Program-made: the position numbers and the translations under genes
In this document: one piece after another, positions 21,400 to 31,544 of the stretch
Layout of the letters: every line of letters begins with the position of its first letter
How positions within the stretch are numbered: the stretch's first letter is position 1
The notes under the pieces: generated by a model
Told to the model about the DNA's origin: nothing
What the model saw: only the letters and a program-made list of their open reading frames with translations
The model's database searches: none
DNA from: Sthenelais limicola
Lineage: Eukaryota > Annelida > Polychaeta > Phyllodocida > Sigalionidae
Assembly: GCA_942159475.1 (NCBI GenBank)
Contig: OW804100.1
Span: forward strand, 12,026,646 to 12,090,645
DNA length: 64,000 bases
Direction of reading: 5' to 3'

Positions 21400-21443
21400 T
21401 TGACATTAATCTAACCAAAATTTGACATTAATCTAACCAAAAT
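21400..21443. repeat. Two perfect 22-bp tandem copies
   Basis: TTGACATTAATCTAACCAAA-type unit duplicated without a mismatch. Confidence 0.9.
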
Positions 21444-21894
21444 TTGTCATGACTTTTATAATTGTTTGTTATAATTACTGTCCTTAAATACTGTATCTTA
21501 TTTCTTGTGCTCTTGCTATTTTTTGTACTTCCTCCGCGGCAAGTTGTCCATTTGTTCATTGATTGATTTGCTGCATTATTTTGTCATGTTTTATTAGTCG
21601 TAGTTTCTTTGTCATGTATCATTAGTAGTACTTTCTCACTTGCTATGTCACCTTAATGAGTTGTCAACTTAGCTCTCAACTCAGATGTGATTAAGCTTGC
21701 TTATATAGAAGTATTACTCAATGTCCATCTTAACAGGACCGACACACATAACGATAGAAAAGTGTAAAAACCCACTTTTATTTTATGATATTTTGTATTG
21801 GACATTAATACTCGATGTAGTTTTCAGGAAGCAAACAACCAAGTCTAAGGTTAACGAAGAAGGCATGGGCTGAAAGAGATAAGTTCATAACCTT

Positions 21895-21960
21895 TTGTCC
21901 ATGTACACTCTCTTGGAAATAAAGAATTGGTTGAATTGAATTGAATTGAATTGAATTGAA
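21895..21960 (+). mobile_element. LINE 3' tail with (TTGAA)n
   Basis: GTACACTCTCTTGGAAATAA followed by AGAATTGG and five TTGAA/ATTGA repeats. Similar tails lie at 30,175-30,210 and 51,400-51,446. This is typical of CR1/L2-type retrotransposon ends primed at short tandem words. Confidence 0.55.
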
Positions 21961-22469
21961 ATGTTTGTGCGTAGGACTTGGCCAGTTAGTACGACAGACA
22001 ATGAGCAACATCTTGTGATCTTTTTCTTAAATTGGAATTCGTAATGGACTATCTGTAAGAGCACGGCATGGGTGATAGTTTCTTAATGTCATGTTTTTTT
22101 TATTTCCATTTACTTTAACATTGTCCTAGGAAACCGATGTGTTCTGGTCGCAGAAATCTTCTATGTGAATCAGACCCTGTTTCACTACTATTTTATTCTG
22201 GTAGAATTCTATATTTTATGAATTACATTATATAACTTATATTATATAATTGTAGCTGCTCAATTATACTCTTCAAGAGTTGCAAGTATGGTTTAGTTAA
22301 GAAGCATCATATAGCCCTTAAGGTCCTCTTTTTGTATTAAAGGTAACATTTATTCTCTATTCATGTAAACTCAGGCTATACGGAGAAAAATATTTGGATA
22401 GTATAATATCTCCGATGAAATGAATAACCTCTGTTGTTTTCTGTAAGGTTGCAGTTTATTTTGCAAAAA

Positions 22470-22525
22470 AGGTAGGGCAATTCCTACGCGTTTTGACCGT
22501 GCAGGTCGGTCTTAATCAGGGGAAG
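22470..22525 (+). mobile_element. Possible Penelope-like element terminal fragment
   Basis: CCTACGCGTTTTGACCGTGC followed by AGGTCGGTCTTAATCAGG forms a hairpin (GACCG/CGGTC). It resembles the terminal hairpin region of Penelope-like elements, in which ACGCGTTT precedes a GACC..GGTC hairpin. Identification rests on memory of the pattern only. Confidence 0.3.
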
Positions 22526-22594
22526 GACATGGTTCTTGGTGATTGTTTATTTGCTCTATACTGAGAAAATCGCATCTTTGAAAAATGTATCTGT

Positions 22595-22629
22595 AACCCG
22601 AATAAAGAAATTGAACATCTAAATCTAAA
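22595..22629 (+). mobile_element. LINE-like 3' tail
   Basis: CCCGAATAAAGAAATTGAAC followed by ATCTAAATCTAAAT, similar to other tails in the window. Confidence 0.4.
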
Positions 22630-23101
22630 TATGAACGAAAGAAATAAGCTCCAAGAACTGCAAAATAGGACCCTCAGGGTGGCTTTGAATTATAATTACG
22701 TGGTGCCTAATACAGAACTGAACAGAGACTAAAACAATGACTACTGACACAAGAACAACGTTTAATATTTGCAAATTAGTTGTTTGCTTAAAGTATTTAT
22801 TCTGCAATAACATTGCGTCCTAGCGGACGCTATTCTCAGTCATTACATCAATTCTCAAGGAAATATTGATAAAAGAAACGGTTCATCAAGTTCCTTATAC
22901 ATTTATATATATATAATCAGAAAAGGGGAAAATCAGAAAAAAATCTAGATAGTCCAAATAGTTTGACTTTAACATCATTCTTTTTGCTTAATATGATACA
23001 ACGTGTATCCTATAAGAATGCGTTTTTGGACCGTGTTAATATAATCCATAACAATGTTTTGGCTTTTGATGAACAATTGAAAGGTCAAACTTATAACTTG
23101 T

Positions 23102-23127
23102 CCCCCCCCCCCCCCCCCACACACACA
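23102..23127. repeat. Poly(C) run followed by (AC)n
   Basis: Seventeen C followed by ACACACACA. Homopolymer lengths of this kind are error-prone in assemblies. Confidence 0.9.
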
Positions 23128-23574
23128 CTTCAAATTAGCTTCCGACAGCCTGTCTGCTGTTTGCTGAGCGTTTCTCCAGACCATTTGGAATCGTGGACAT
23201 TATTAATACCTCTCGTCTATTATCATTTATAAGAATAGATTACAATACTAGTTTGTTTGAGCAGAGCTATCCCCTTTCCAAATTGGAAAATTTACAATAA
23301 ACTTATTTAAACTCAGGCATTATTCTTATACATATCTCTGCAATCCTCTCTACTAAATTACCACTTTCAAGCTCTCTCACTCTGGCTGTCAGATCTTCTA
23401 TTATTTGCTTAGAACTTTAGATCTTTTAGATTTTCTCGGCCGCAGAATTCTCAATAGTTTTCATGTCGTCGGCATACATAAGCTTTCAGCTTTGCCTCAA
23501 ACTTATCCTTCTCCATTATAATTTAGATCTTATTTCTCTTGAAACAAATGACTATATTCGCAAAGTATCCGTCC

Positions 23575-23850
23575 TCCGGACGGTCACCCTCTCTCCCCAC
23601 ACTTCCCCCTCTCCCTCTTTTCCCTTCCTCTTTTCTCTGTCTTTCATACCTGTTTTTCTCTCCCAACCCCATCTCCGATTTCACCCCCCTCTCCCTCCCC
23701 TCTTCCTCATGCTCCCCCTCCCCGCTTTCTCTCCCCCTCTCTGCCTTCCCCTACATCCTCTCCCTCCTCTCTTTCCCCCTCTTCTTTCCCTCCCCCTCCC
23801 CCTCTCCTATTCCTACACGCTCTTTTTCACTCCCCCACTCCTCTGCATGT
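23575..23850. repeat. CT-rich (CCCTCTCC)n-like tract
   Basis: About 275 bases of nearly pure pyrimidine on the plus strand. The Ser/Pro/Leu-rich frames at 23,463-23,856 come from this composition and are not genes. Confidence 0.8.
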
Positions 23851-25026
23851 AGTTAGGTCCCCCTGGACATAGGTTCTGGGAAATGACGTATAGTATCTCA
23901 CAGGGGCTATCCCAGGCTATACATAGAGTGTAGAGATCGCAATTTAAAAAAGGCTTCAAAATCACATTTTCACCCCAGATACCTTCAAAAATAACATATT
24001 GTAAAATTCAGACATATACTTAGTGTTTGAATGTTTATTGAAAGTCTTATTCAGAAATACATCTGCCACACCCCCTACCGACTCAAATATGTCTAGTATA
24101 GAATAAAAACTGATTATAGCCGGCCTCATTCTACTTGGTTTGGTTCTGGCTTTGAAACGTTGATACTTCTCTGTGTGTTGCGTTGATTCATTTCTCGCTC
24201 AACTGCTGACCCTAAATGTTCATCGGAGAATGACCTTGAATTCTTCAATATAATAACCTCCAGAGAGGGTGGACAGAACTCCACAGATAAGTAAAACGGT
24301 TTGTAAAGCAACAAATTCCGAGAACATGTGAGACAAAGAAACCCCTATTTTCTACCTAAGAAACCCCTCTTTTCGTAGAAATCGCTCTTCCCGTATATTA
24401 TATGGATGTTATTATGATAACTGATCAGATTTGCGTGCGAGTCAACAAGGGTCTGCCATAGATCAGCTATGGCAATGCCTATGGACCCAGCCGTCGTGTA
24501 CACATAAAATTAAATAATGAAAAACAATCAAGAATTCATATCTGAATGGATGAAGGTGAGATGAGGGCTATTGCACATGTGATGACCTTAGGAACACGGC
24601 CGCCATTGTCATGCATTTATCACTGCTATTAGACAATACTTAGCCAGGCTAAAGCCTAGACCCAGCATAGCACAGATGGCGTCACAGCGGTGGGGTGCGA
24701 ATACACATCCTCTACTGAGGCAAACTCAGCCCCATATGTGTACTCATCAGAAAGCTAGCTGTGAAAAACGTGCATTAATGATTTTCTTTTCATTTTTTTT
24801 ACCCCCGATGCCAACAAAACTATGAATATAAAACAACCCCTATCTCGATTTTAAAAATTTTCATTACACTTGACCTTTAAGACAGACAGCATCAGACCTC
24901 AAAAAAGCAACAGAAAACAGTGAAAAAAGGTAATTGGTTAAAAACATTCATACTGTACACAAGAAAAAGCACTAACGTGCTCATACAAGATAACCAATTT
25001 AATCCAAGTATTATCTCATCAATTAC

Positions 25027-25542
25027 TTGGGTTTCAGTGAAACATGGCTAAATGCCAGTACCCATGACAACATGATACAACTCCCCAACTATACACCATG
25101 CAGGTTAGACAAAGCTGTAAGAAAGAGAGGAGGTGGTCTATGCAGGTACTTTAAAAATGACCTAGTAGTGGACACTGAAACGTATAAGAATTTAAATATT
25201 CCTAACAAAGACCTGGAGGTTCAGATAGCAGTAGTGAAGAAGGGAATGGAAAAATGCTGTACTGTTCTGAACGTATGCAGACCGCCTAGCAGATGCACAA
25301 AAGCACTAATTTCAAAGCTTCGGGACATTCTCTCAAACTTGGATCGCTCACACAAACTATTCATGATGGGGGATTTTAACATTGACTATAATTGTATTAA
25401 AGCGTCAAACACTAGCCTCTTCTCTAAAATCAGAAGCTTAACAGATAATTTCTCATTGGTCCAATACATCAAAAAGCCCAACTATAGGTCGACCCTCAGA
25501 TCAGAGACCACTATTTTCCCCCTTAATATTTTTAGTAAGTAG
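25027..25542 (+). pseudogene. LINE endonuclease domain fragment
   Basis: A 171-codon open frame with GFSETWLN near its start, GGGLCRYFKNDL, VQIAVVKK, VCRPPSR and MGDFNIDY at about residues 118-125. These are the AP-like endonuclease motifs of Jockey/CR1-type non-LTR retrotransposons (SETWL holds the metal-binding Glu, GDFN an active-site Asp-Asn). The frame opens inside the domain and stops before the C-terminal SDH motif. No reverse transcriptase follows; a 164-bp repeat begins at 25,604. It is an isolated internal fragment and cannot act on its own. Confidence 0.8.
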
Positions 25543-25603
25543 GATTAGCCATGGTTTGAAACTATGCATCCTGTTTCCGAAAAGATTATTTCTTTATGAC
25601 ACA

Positions 25604-25767
25604 GCCCCTGGAAACCTGCAGTCGCTAAGTGGAGCCTGATCAGCTCTGCTGGGGCACCTCTTGAATAACACCAGGTACAGTCTAAGCCCTGAAACCTGGC
25701 AAGAGGAAGACTGCTGATGAAGCAGACAAGGCAACAAGAAGCATGCACAGCATGTATTACAACAACC
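25604..25767. repeat. 164-bp direct repeat, copy 1
   Basis: Starts GCCCCTGGAAACCTGCAGTC and ends GTATTACAACAACC. It is nearly identical to 26,395-26,558 (offset 791 bp), with two differences noted by eye. GC-rich for the region; element class unknown. Confidence 0.9.
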
Positions 25768-25864
25768 GAACCTGCTACGGCTGACTGTTGGGAAAGGCTG
25801 ACTGACGACTAGGAATAGGCTAGCTGACAACTGGGAAAGACTAGTGACACCGGGAGAGACTGGA

Positions 25865-25925
25865 TTCAAATTGTGCAGCTTTTGCCGGTGGGCTCTGCGG
25901 GCATGAAACACGGTCCGGAACACCC
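25865..25925 (-). repeat. Fragment shared with 15,105-15,165
   Basis: CAGCTTTTGCCGGTGGGCTC and CACGGTCCGGAA match the reverse complement of the earlier copy. Confidence 0.55.
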
Positions 25926-26062
25926 ATGGGGCTGCACAGGAGGTTAAGTTGTGGAATGCAGTCCAGAAATGGATGTGAGACAGCATAGGAGACAAGCCTC
26001 GACACACATCATAGCGCTTATAGCCTATACCACAACTTCGAAGGAACAGCATTGCCTTGTAG

Positions 26063-26323
26063 AGGGCTCTTGAGGGGTTAATTTGACAAATCGACACAGC
26101 CCTTTCTTAGATCGACAAATTTCAAAGGCAACTAGTGACAAATGACAAAGATACTTTCTTAGCCTGACAAATCGACAAAGACCTTAATAGTCCTTAACGA
26201 CAAAAATTCAGCTGTTTTATGAAAATATAGCGACAAACGACAGAAGAATTTCCTTAGGGACAAACGACAATTGCCGTTTTTTGGTAGCGACAAGAGAAAT
26301 TAGATACCCCCCTCAGGAGCCCT
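26063..26323. mobile_element. 261-bp DNA element with 6-bp target duplication
   Basis: Left end AGGGCTCTTGAGGGG, right end CCCCTCAGGAGCCCT, flanked on both sides by TTGTAG (26,057-26,062 and 26,324-26,329). The interior is an irregular series of GACAAA and CGACAAACGACA words. There is no coding capacity, so it would be mobilised in trans. The 6-bp duplication does not by itself define a superfamily. Confidence 0.75.
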
Positions 26324-26394
26324 TTGTAGAATAACATCTGGAATGGCCTTGACTGTAGGTGGAAGGGGGTTCACTTACGGCGCGGCCCCTGGAA

Positions 26395-26558
26395 ACCTGC
26401 AGTCGCTAAGTGGAGCCTGATCAGCTCTGCTGGGGCACCTCTTGAACAACACCAGGTACAGTCTAAGCCCCGAAACCTGGCAAGAGGAAGACTGCTGATG
26501 AAGCAGACAAGGCAACAAGAAGCATGCACAGCATGTATTACAACAACCTTATTATATA
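26395..26558. repeat. 164-bp direct repeat, copy 2
   Basis: Near-identical to 25,604-25,767. The two copies lie on either side of the 261-bp element. Confidence 0.9.
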
Positions 26559-26748
26559 TAATGAACTAACGTTGGGATTTTTCGCAAGTCTAACGATGTT
26601 CGTAAAAAGTCCAGATGTATGAATCTGTAATTCATTTATGAATCGCTTTATAACAGTATTATCCTTAATGTCGATGTACCACCGATAAATTTGTCTTTTC
26701 TTTAAAATCAGGCCTCACTGAGATTGTCGTTTTAAACGAAATGTACAT

Positions 26749-26790
26749 GTTTCCCTGAATAAAAATATCTTAAATCTTAAGTCTAAATCC
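26749..26790 (+). mobile_element. LINE-like 3' tail
   Basis: CCCTGAATAAAAATATC followed by TTAAATCTTAAGTCTAAATC, the same family as the tails at 5627 and 34,804. Confidence 0.5.
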
Positions 26791-26882
26791 ACCCCATCCC
26801 ATGCACCCCAGCCCCAATCTACTTACCTTGTATTTAAATGCTTTGCTGTGTGTTTAGCTGAAACAGGAATATTACAATTCAG

Positions 26883-26969
26883 TCTAGGTCCAAAGTTGAG
26901 AGAGTCCCTTCAAACCACTCGGCTCAAACCGCAAAGTGCCATTATAATTCCATTAAGACCGCAAAATGT
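26883..26969 (+). repeat. Dispersed repeat, left part (interrupted copy)
   Basis: GTCTAGGTCCAAAGTTGAGA through CATTAAGACCGCAAAATGT matches the reverse complement of 57,555-57,655. The rest of the repeat resumes at about 27,405. Confidence 0.7.
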
Positions 26970-27404
26970 TAATTTTTTGATTTTTGATTTTTGAAAATAT
27001 TTTATTCAGGACATATACATTTCCATACCTCAGTACGAATATTTCCAGAATAGCCTGAATTACTGTTTTAAAGTTTTCGAAGTTCAGTTAGAGAAAAAAC
27101 AAGGATAGTTACTATAGTTATAAGTAGAGTATAATTCACGCAAATATCAGAGACATTTTCTAAAAACATGACATATTTTAAAAACAGTACAATTATCAAT
27201 CGATTGCGCCGTGCTCTTACACGTAGACCATTGGGTATTACACTTTCAATGTAATGAAAAAAGTTTACCATTATTAATCAGTTATCAACTCTTACATTGT
27301 TCACATAGGCCTGTTCGTAAGGTGTTCGTGCTACAGAGTACGCTCTCATAAGGCTCCAACTAACTATATTTTCACATTGAACTCTATTTTCACATTGAAC
27401 TATA
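26970..27404 (-). mobile_element. ~435-bp insertion, probably a LINE 3' end
   Basis: Separates two halves of a repeat that are contiguous in the copy at 57,435-57,655. Read on the minus strand it contains GTCCTGAATAAAATATT close to its end, the same tail type as other LINE 3' ends here. A 67-codon minus-strand frame (27,068-27,271) has no recognised domain. Confidence 0.55.
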
Positions 27405-27490
27405 TTCCCATAAAACGTTGAGTCGGCCAGGAAACCGATTAGCGAAGAAGGCTAACATACCATTCTTATCTGATCTGAGGGTTTGAACCT
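27405..27490 (+). repeat. Dispersed repeat, right part
   Basis: GGCCAGGAAACCGATTAGCG and TTATCTGATCTGAGGGTTTG match the reverse complement of 57,435-57,535. Confidence 0.7.
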
Positions 27491-27570
27491 AGAGTAAATT
27501 ATCCTCAGCGACAAGTGTACTTATTAGTGGTAACCTAACTAGATATTGATCAGGTAAAGCCGTATATATA

Positions 27571-27985
27571 TGTGATGTGTTCCATGGAAATGAGTCGCAA
27601 GTCACAAAAATTATATTTTTCAAAGTTATTTATTCACAGGATCTCCTTGATGGAATGCTCTTATTTTTAGATGGTTAAGCACTTATAGTCGTATAAATAC
27701 ATGTACCAAATTTTAGGACATTGTATTATATATATCCTTGCGTTTTAAAGGTCATCCTATGGAGTATTTTAGTTACTTTACTAGTAATTGTCCTCCCCGC
27801 CCCCCCCCCCCCACCCAATTTATTTTCAAAAATAAAAATATCAAACTAAGATATTATATAGAAATATCTATTAAATGTCCTAATGTTTACTATCATTAGA
27901 ATCGTCTTAATCCCATCTTTTCAAATATGATGATATCTCATAATTATTTTTTTGCGACTTGCGACTTGTGACTATGCTCTAAACA
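27571..27985. mobile_element. ~415-bp MITE-like element with ~22-bp TIRs
   Basis: The left end has GAGTCGCAAGTCACAAAAAT; the reverse complement of the right end reads AAGTCGCAAGTCGCAAAAAA. It contains a poly(C) run at about 27,798-27,812. Parts match 59,190-59,300 and 61,215-61,345, so the family is dispersed. No coding capacity. Confidence 0.55.
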
Positions 27986-28148
27986 CTAATATCGGCATTT
28001 ATCGTTTGGATATACAAATATTTATCCTCCTATACTTATATAATCGATAGGAAGAATGAACGTAAACCAAGCCATATACTGTGCGCGTCACCGTTTCGCG
28101 CGATACGAAATTGGATACGAATTTCTTGTACCCACTTTTGATACGTTT

Positions 28149-28229
28149 TTTTTCGTACCCACGATTCGCGCAGCGTTTTTCGTACCCGCGATTCGCGCAG
28201 CGTTTTTCGTACCCGCGGTTCGCGCAGCG
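28149..28229 (+). repeat. 27-bp unit repeated three times
   Basis: CGTACCCRCGATTCGCGCAG with a T-run, period 27 (starts near 28,154, 28,181 and 28,208). It is unusually CpG-rich for this AT-rich region. Because 27 is a multiple of three, frames through it show a repeated nonapeptide, but there is no other evidence of a gene. Confidence 0.85.
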
Positions 28230-28297
28230 TTCAGCCTCTCAGCCAGTTCAAACGCAGGGGAAATTTAGCTTATATGCTATTAATTAATGCTGTATAA

Positions 28298-28412
28298 TAG
28301 CGGAACTCCACTATACAGGCAAACAGGCAAAACGTGTCGCCGACATGCTTAAAAATTTGGCGCACAAAAATCACTAGTGGCGCCGTTTTTTACCTATAGT
28401 GGAGTTCCGCTA
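28298..28412. mobile_element. MITE 1 of a back-to-back pair (~115 bp)
   Basis: Terminal inverted repeats TAGCGGAACTCCACTATA and TATAGTGGAGTTCCGCTA. The interior has AACAGGCAAAACGTGTCGCC and the right subterminal GGCGCCGTTTTTTACC. Confidence 0.8.
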
Positions 28413-28449
28413 TTCTAGCGGAACTCCACTATAGGTAAAAAACGGCGCC
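28379..28449. repeat. Perfect 34-bp-arm palindrome at the MITE junction
   Basis: Arms 28,379-28,412 and 28,416-28,449 are exact reverse complements around TTC. They consist of the right end of MITE 1 and the left end of MITE 2. The outer ends read GGCGCCG and CGGCGCC. Confidence 0.95.
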
Positions 28450-28619
28450 AACAGGCAAAATTCGTCGCCGACATTTCTAAAAATTCGGAAAATTCGACAT
28501 GACTAAAAATTCTAGTGGATGAGGGGGTAAAATAGGTTGTCGGCAACACATTTATTTGTTGCCAACAATTGCAAAATATCTAACTTGATTAGATATTTCG
28601 TCCCATAGTGGAGTCCCTA
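28416..28619. mobile_element. MITE 2 of a back-to-back pair (~204 bp)
   Basis: Begins TAGCGGAACTCCACTATAGG and ends with a diverged TIR CCATAGTGGAGTCCCTAC. It shares the AACAGGCAAAA..CGTCGCCGACAT interior with MITE 1 but has an extra segment. It follows MITE 1 after only three bases (TTC). Confidence 0.75.
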
Positions 28620-29510
28620 CATAAGAACACAAGACAATGGTTATATTGAATTATTTTTATTACAAACAAAGGCCATTTTACATTTAATCAAGAATAGAAG
28701 AGAAAATCGGATGTCAATGTTTCATCCTGTCATTTGAAAACTAATAATGATAACATTAAATTCAGTCACTTCATTATTATGTATAAATCTAATTACCAAA
28801 GATTCGATACTAGTTCTTGACAGTTCTAATACCCTTCATATCACATTACAGACATGGTCATATATCATAACAATTCTCGCTCATAAAAATTCAATCACAT
28901 ATCAGAACTCCACATAAAATATCAAATCTCAAATCATCACATAACTTATTGCTCTAATCATTGCTTTGTCTATTAATAATTTATGCTCAATCATTGCTCA
29001 ATCTCAATAATGGAATGTAACCTTGGATAATAAATACAATAATAATATAAACACTCTAACATTGAGAAAAACAGCTTAACCTTGTATTATATGCCATATT
29101 AACATAACAACATCATGAAATTTAAAATATGCCAGTCATCGATACTGGAATCAATGCTAAACATCCACAGAGAAAATATAATATTATTAGAAGAGTAAGG
29201 ATCCTTTATTTCTGCCTATAATATTGAATCAAGCAGAAGGCATCATTAGTTTAGACCTATAGCTGAACTTGTCATCCAATTAAACTTTAAAATCGATCAG
29301 ACCTAAGAAATAATATATTCAATAGATTTTCAATACAAAATATTTGATCCTTGGAGCCTATGGAGAACTCAGAATTCACCGAACAATTTAATAAATATGC
29401 AATGTCATCACCATCGGAGTTCTATAATTGCAGTTATTATACGTGCATGCTTATGAGAAGTGCTATCATTAGAAATGGCCGCGATATGAACGTTTTAATT
29501 CATCAATATA
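28620..29510. other. Unassigned AT-rich sequence
   Basis: No exon supported. The 87-codon frame at 29,351-29,614 runs into the minisatellite that follows. Confidence 0.3.
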
Positions 29511-29514
29511 CTAA

Positions 29515-29597
29515 TGGGGCTGTCAGTGGGACTGTCAGCGGGTCAGCGGGGCTGTCAGCGGGGCTGTCAGCGGGGCAGCGGGGCTGTCAGCGGGGCT
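29515..29597. repeat. GC-rich minisatellite (GGGGCTGTCAGC)n
   Basis: About six copies of a 12-bp unit with some truncated to 7-8 bp. It is strikingly GC-rich against its surroundings. Confidence 0.9.
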
Positions 29598-29667
29598 CTC
29601 TGAGACTTCTTTAATATTTTTTCAGTGATATCTGATGACATATATGATCAAATTTTATGCACATACA

Positions 29668-29764
29668 ATAAATATAGAATGGAACTCGCCGGCAATAATC
29701 GAGAATTAGGTTCAATTTATAAATTTTCGACTATTGCCGGCTCGTCCCATTCTCTCTATTTATA
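29668..29764. mobile_element. Short hairpin element with GCCGGCAATA arms
   Basis: The left arm TAAATATAGAATGG..GCCGGCAATAATCGA pairs with the right arm TCGACTATTGCCGGC..CCATTCTCTCTATTTA over about 38 positions with several mismatches. Likely a tiny foldback element. Confidence 0.65.
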
Positions 29765-30171
29765 GCCAAATAACCATTCAGTAATGGTAAAGATAATGGC
29801 AGCGGCAAGGGTGACATGTCATTGACCCTCTGCTCACAAACACATATAACACACTTATTTTTGGAACATATACAAACATATCTAACATTCATTCAACATA
29901 TGATTATATGATTGTATTTCCTTCATCTGTGATGATGCTTGTTAGTATTCCTTGGTGTTTTGATTTTCACAGATAACTTCATAAACATCCTATCTGTGGA
30001 GACTTGAATAAAATCTAATCTGCGACGATGTAGAAACACACAATGAGCTGGGTACGACGACCCACCACTGCTCAGTTCTCAATATGAAACATATCAATCA
30101 GGTGGCGACTGGAAGACCTGGATATTATCCAGAAGTCTTGTCCACCCATTTGTCTAGTCTCCTTATGTATA

Positions 30172-30212
30172 ACCATAGGCAAATAAAGTATTTTTCAATT
30201 CAATTCAATCAT
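30172..30212 (+). mobile_element. LINE 3' tail with (TTCAA)n
   Basis: GGCAAATAAAGTATTTTTCA followed by ATTCAATTCAATC. Confidence 0.4.
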
Positions 30213-30282
30213 AAGAGATTAAATTCCAGTGAGGCTCCTTTTCGTATAAGAATTAATATTCCAATGAGTCGAAGATTGAAGC

Positions 30283-30915
30283 GGAAGGGTAATGGATGGG
30301 AAGGGTAATGGGAAGGGTAATGGAGGGGAAGGGTAATGGGAAGGGTAATGGAGGGGAAGGGTAATGGAGGGGAAGGGTAATGGAGGGGAAGGGTGGATTG
30401 AGGGTAAGGATGGATAGAGGGGAAGGGTGGATAGAGGGGAAGGGTGGATAGAGGGGAAGGGTGGATAGAGGGGAAGGGTGAACGAGGGGAAGGGTGGATA
30501 GAGGGGAAGATTGGATAGAGGGGAAGGGTGGACGAGGGGAAGGGTGGATAGAGGGGAAGGGTAGATAGAGGGGAAGGGTAGATAGAGGGGAAGGGTAGAT
30601 AGAGGGGAAGGGTAGATAGAGGGGAAGGGTAGATAGAGGGGAAGGGTGGACGAGAGGAAGGGTGGATGGGGAGGGGAAGGGTGGATGGGGAGGGGAAGGG
30701 TGGATGGGGAGGGGAAGGGTGGATGGGGAGGGGAAGGGTGGATGGGGAGGGGAAGGGTGGATGGGAAGGATGGATGGGGAGGGGAAGGGTGGATAGAGGG
30801 GAGGGGGAGGGGAAGGGTGGATGGGGAGGGGAATGGTGGATAGGGAGGGGAAGGGTGGATGGGGAGGGGAAGGGTGGATGGGGAGGGGAAGGATGGATGG
30901 GGAGGGGAAGGGCAC
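30283..30915. repeat. G/A-rich minisatellite (GGGGAAGGGTGGATA)n
   Basis: Variants of GAGGGGAAGGGTGGATA (about 17 bp) and GGGGAGGGGAAGGGTGGAT (about 19-20 bp) fill 630 bases. Minus-strand Pro/Ser-rich frames of up to 254 codons in three phases come from the repeat and are not proteins. Confidence 0.95.
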
Positions 30916-31064
30916 TGTATACAAATAAACACATAAAACTGAGTATGGACGGTCTGACATAATCATAATACATAATTATATACTATATAATATACCCGAT
31001 ATGCAGAGTATCAGAACTGTGGCTTCATACTTAGTTATCTACCCATAAATTGTTTCCTCAAACT

Positions 31065-31310
31065 TTATAAACGCCGCTGACTTGTGGAAGGGGGACGGCT
31101 CTTTAAGGGAATACTTCTGCAGCCACCCCAGAAGTTGGTATTGGCCAGGTCCCAGGCATAGTATGCCTGTAGCAGGTCGATGAGCCATTCAGCAACTCCT
31201 GAGCACTTGAATGTGTGCCCGTCGGCAGTCACAAAGCCGGTGTTGTTGGCGACCACCAACCTTGGAGGTGTCTTTCTCCCGGAGAGGGATTCAGGCTCGA
31301 AGTCGATTCC
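31065..31310 (-). CDS. Unrecognised gene, 3' exon
   Basis: On the minus strand a CCTATTTCAG acceptor is followed by GIDFEPESLSGRKTPPRLVV, then NTGFVTADGHTFKCSG, AEWLIDLLQAYYAWDL and ANTNFWGG, with a stop at 31,065-31,067. It joins the exon at 31,545-31,646 in phase 0. The AYYAWDL stretch resembles a motif (Y-Y-x-W/F-x-L) in uncharacterised invertebrate proteins of transposon-rich loci, but I cannot name a family. The last 18 residues (Arg/Ser/Pro-rich) may be read-through past a splice site. Confidence 0.55.
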   Translation of the reverse strand, partial: GIDFEPESLSGRKTPPRLVVANNTGFVTADGHTFKCSGVAEWLIDLLQAYYAWDLANTNFWGGCRSIPLKSRPPSTSQRRL

Positions 31311-31544
31311 CTGAAATAGGAAGATATGCATATTAATCTATGGAAACTATCATATCATGATGCATTACTTAGAAATTAAAAATTTCACATGGACAATGTT
31401 TGCAAACTTTATTTCAAATTATTGAAAATATCATCTTAGCTAATACTCACATACATAAACATATTAATATATCAAACTATAATATTAATATTGATATATT
31501 AACCAACTAATACAGGTTTTTATTACTCTTTAATATGTACACAC

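Noticed and set aside
23463..23856. 105-129-codon Ser/Pro/Leu frames
   Set aside because: Lie in a polypyrimidine tract, overlapping in two phases; composition artefact.
25713..25745. CTGATGA in GACTGCTGATGAAGCAG as a possible ribozyme
   Set aside because: No GAAA partner box at the required distance. The pairing CTGC/GCAG is a short chance hairpin.
28081..28287. 66-70-codon frames with a repeated nonapeptide
   Set aside because: Explained by the 27-bp triplicate; no splice signal, start context or homology.
30209..30973. 237-254-codon Pro/Ser-rich minus-strand frames
   Set aside because: Open in all three phases only because the G/A minisatellite lacks stops on that strand.
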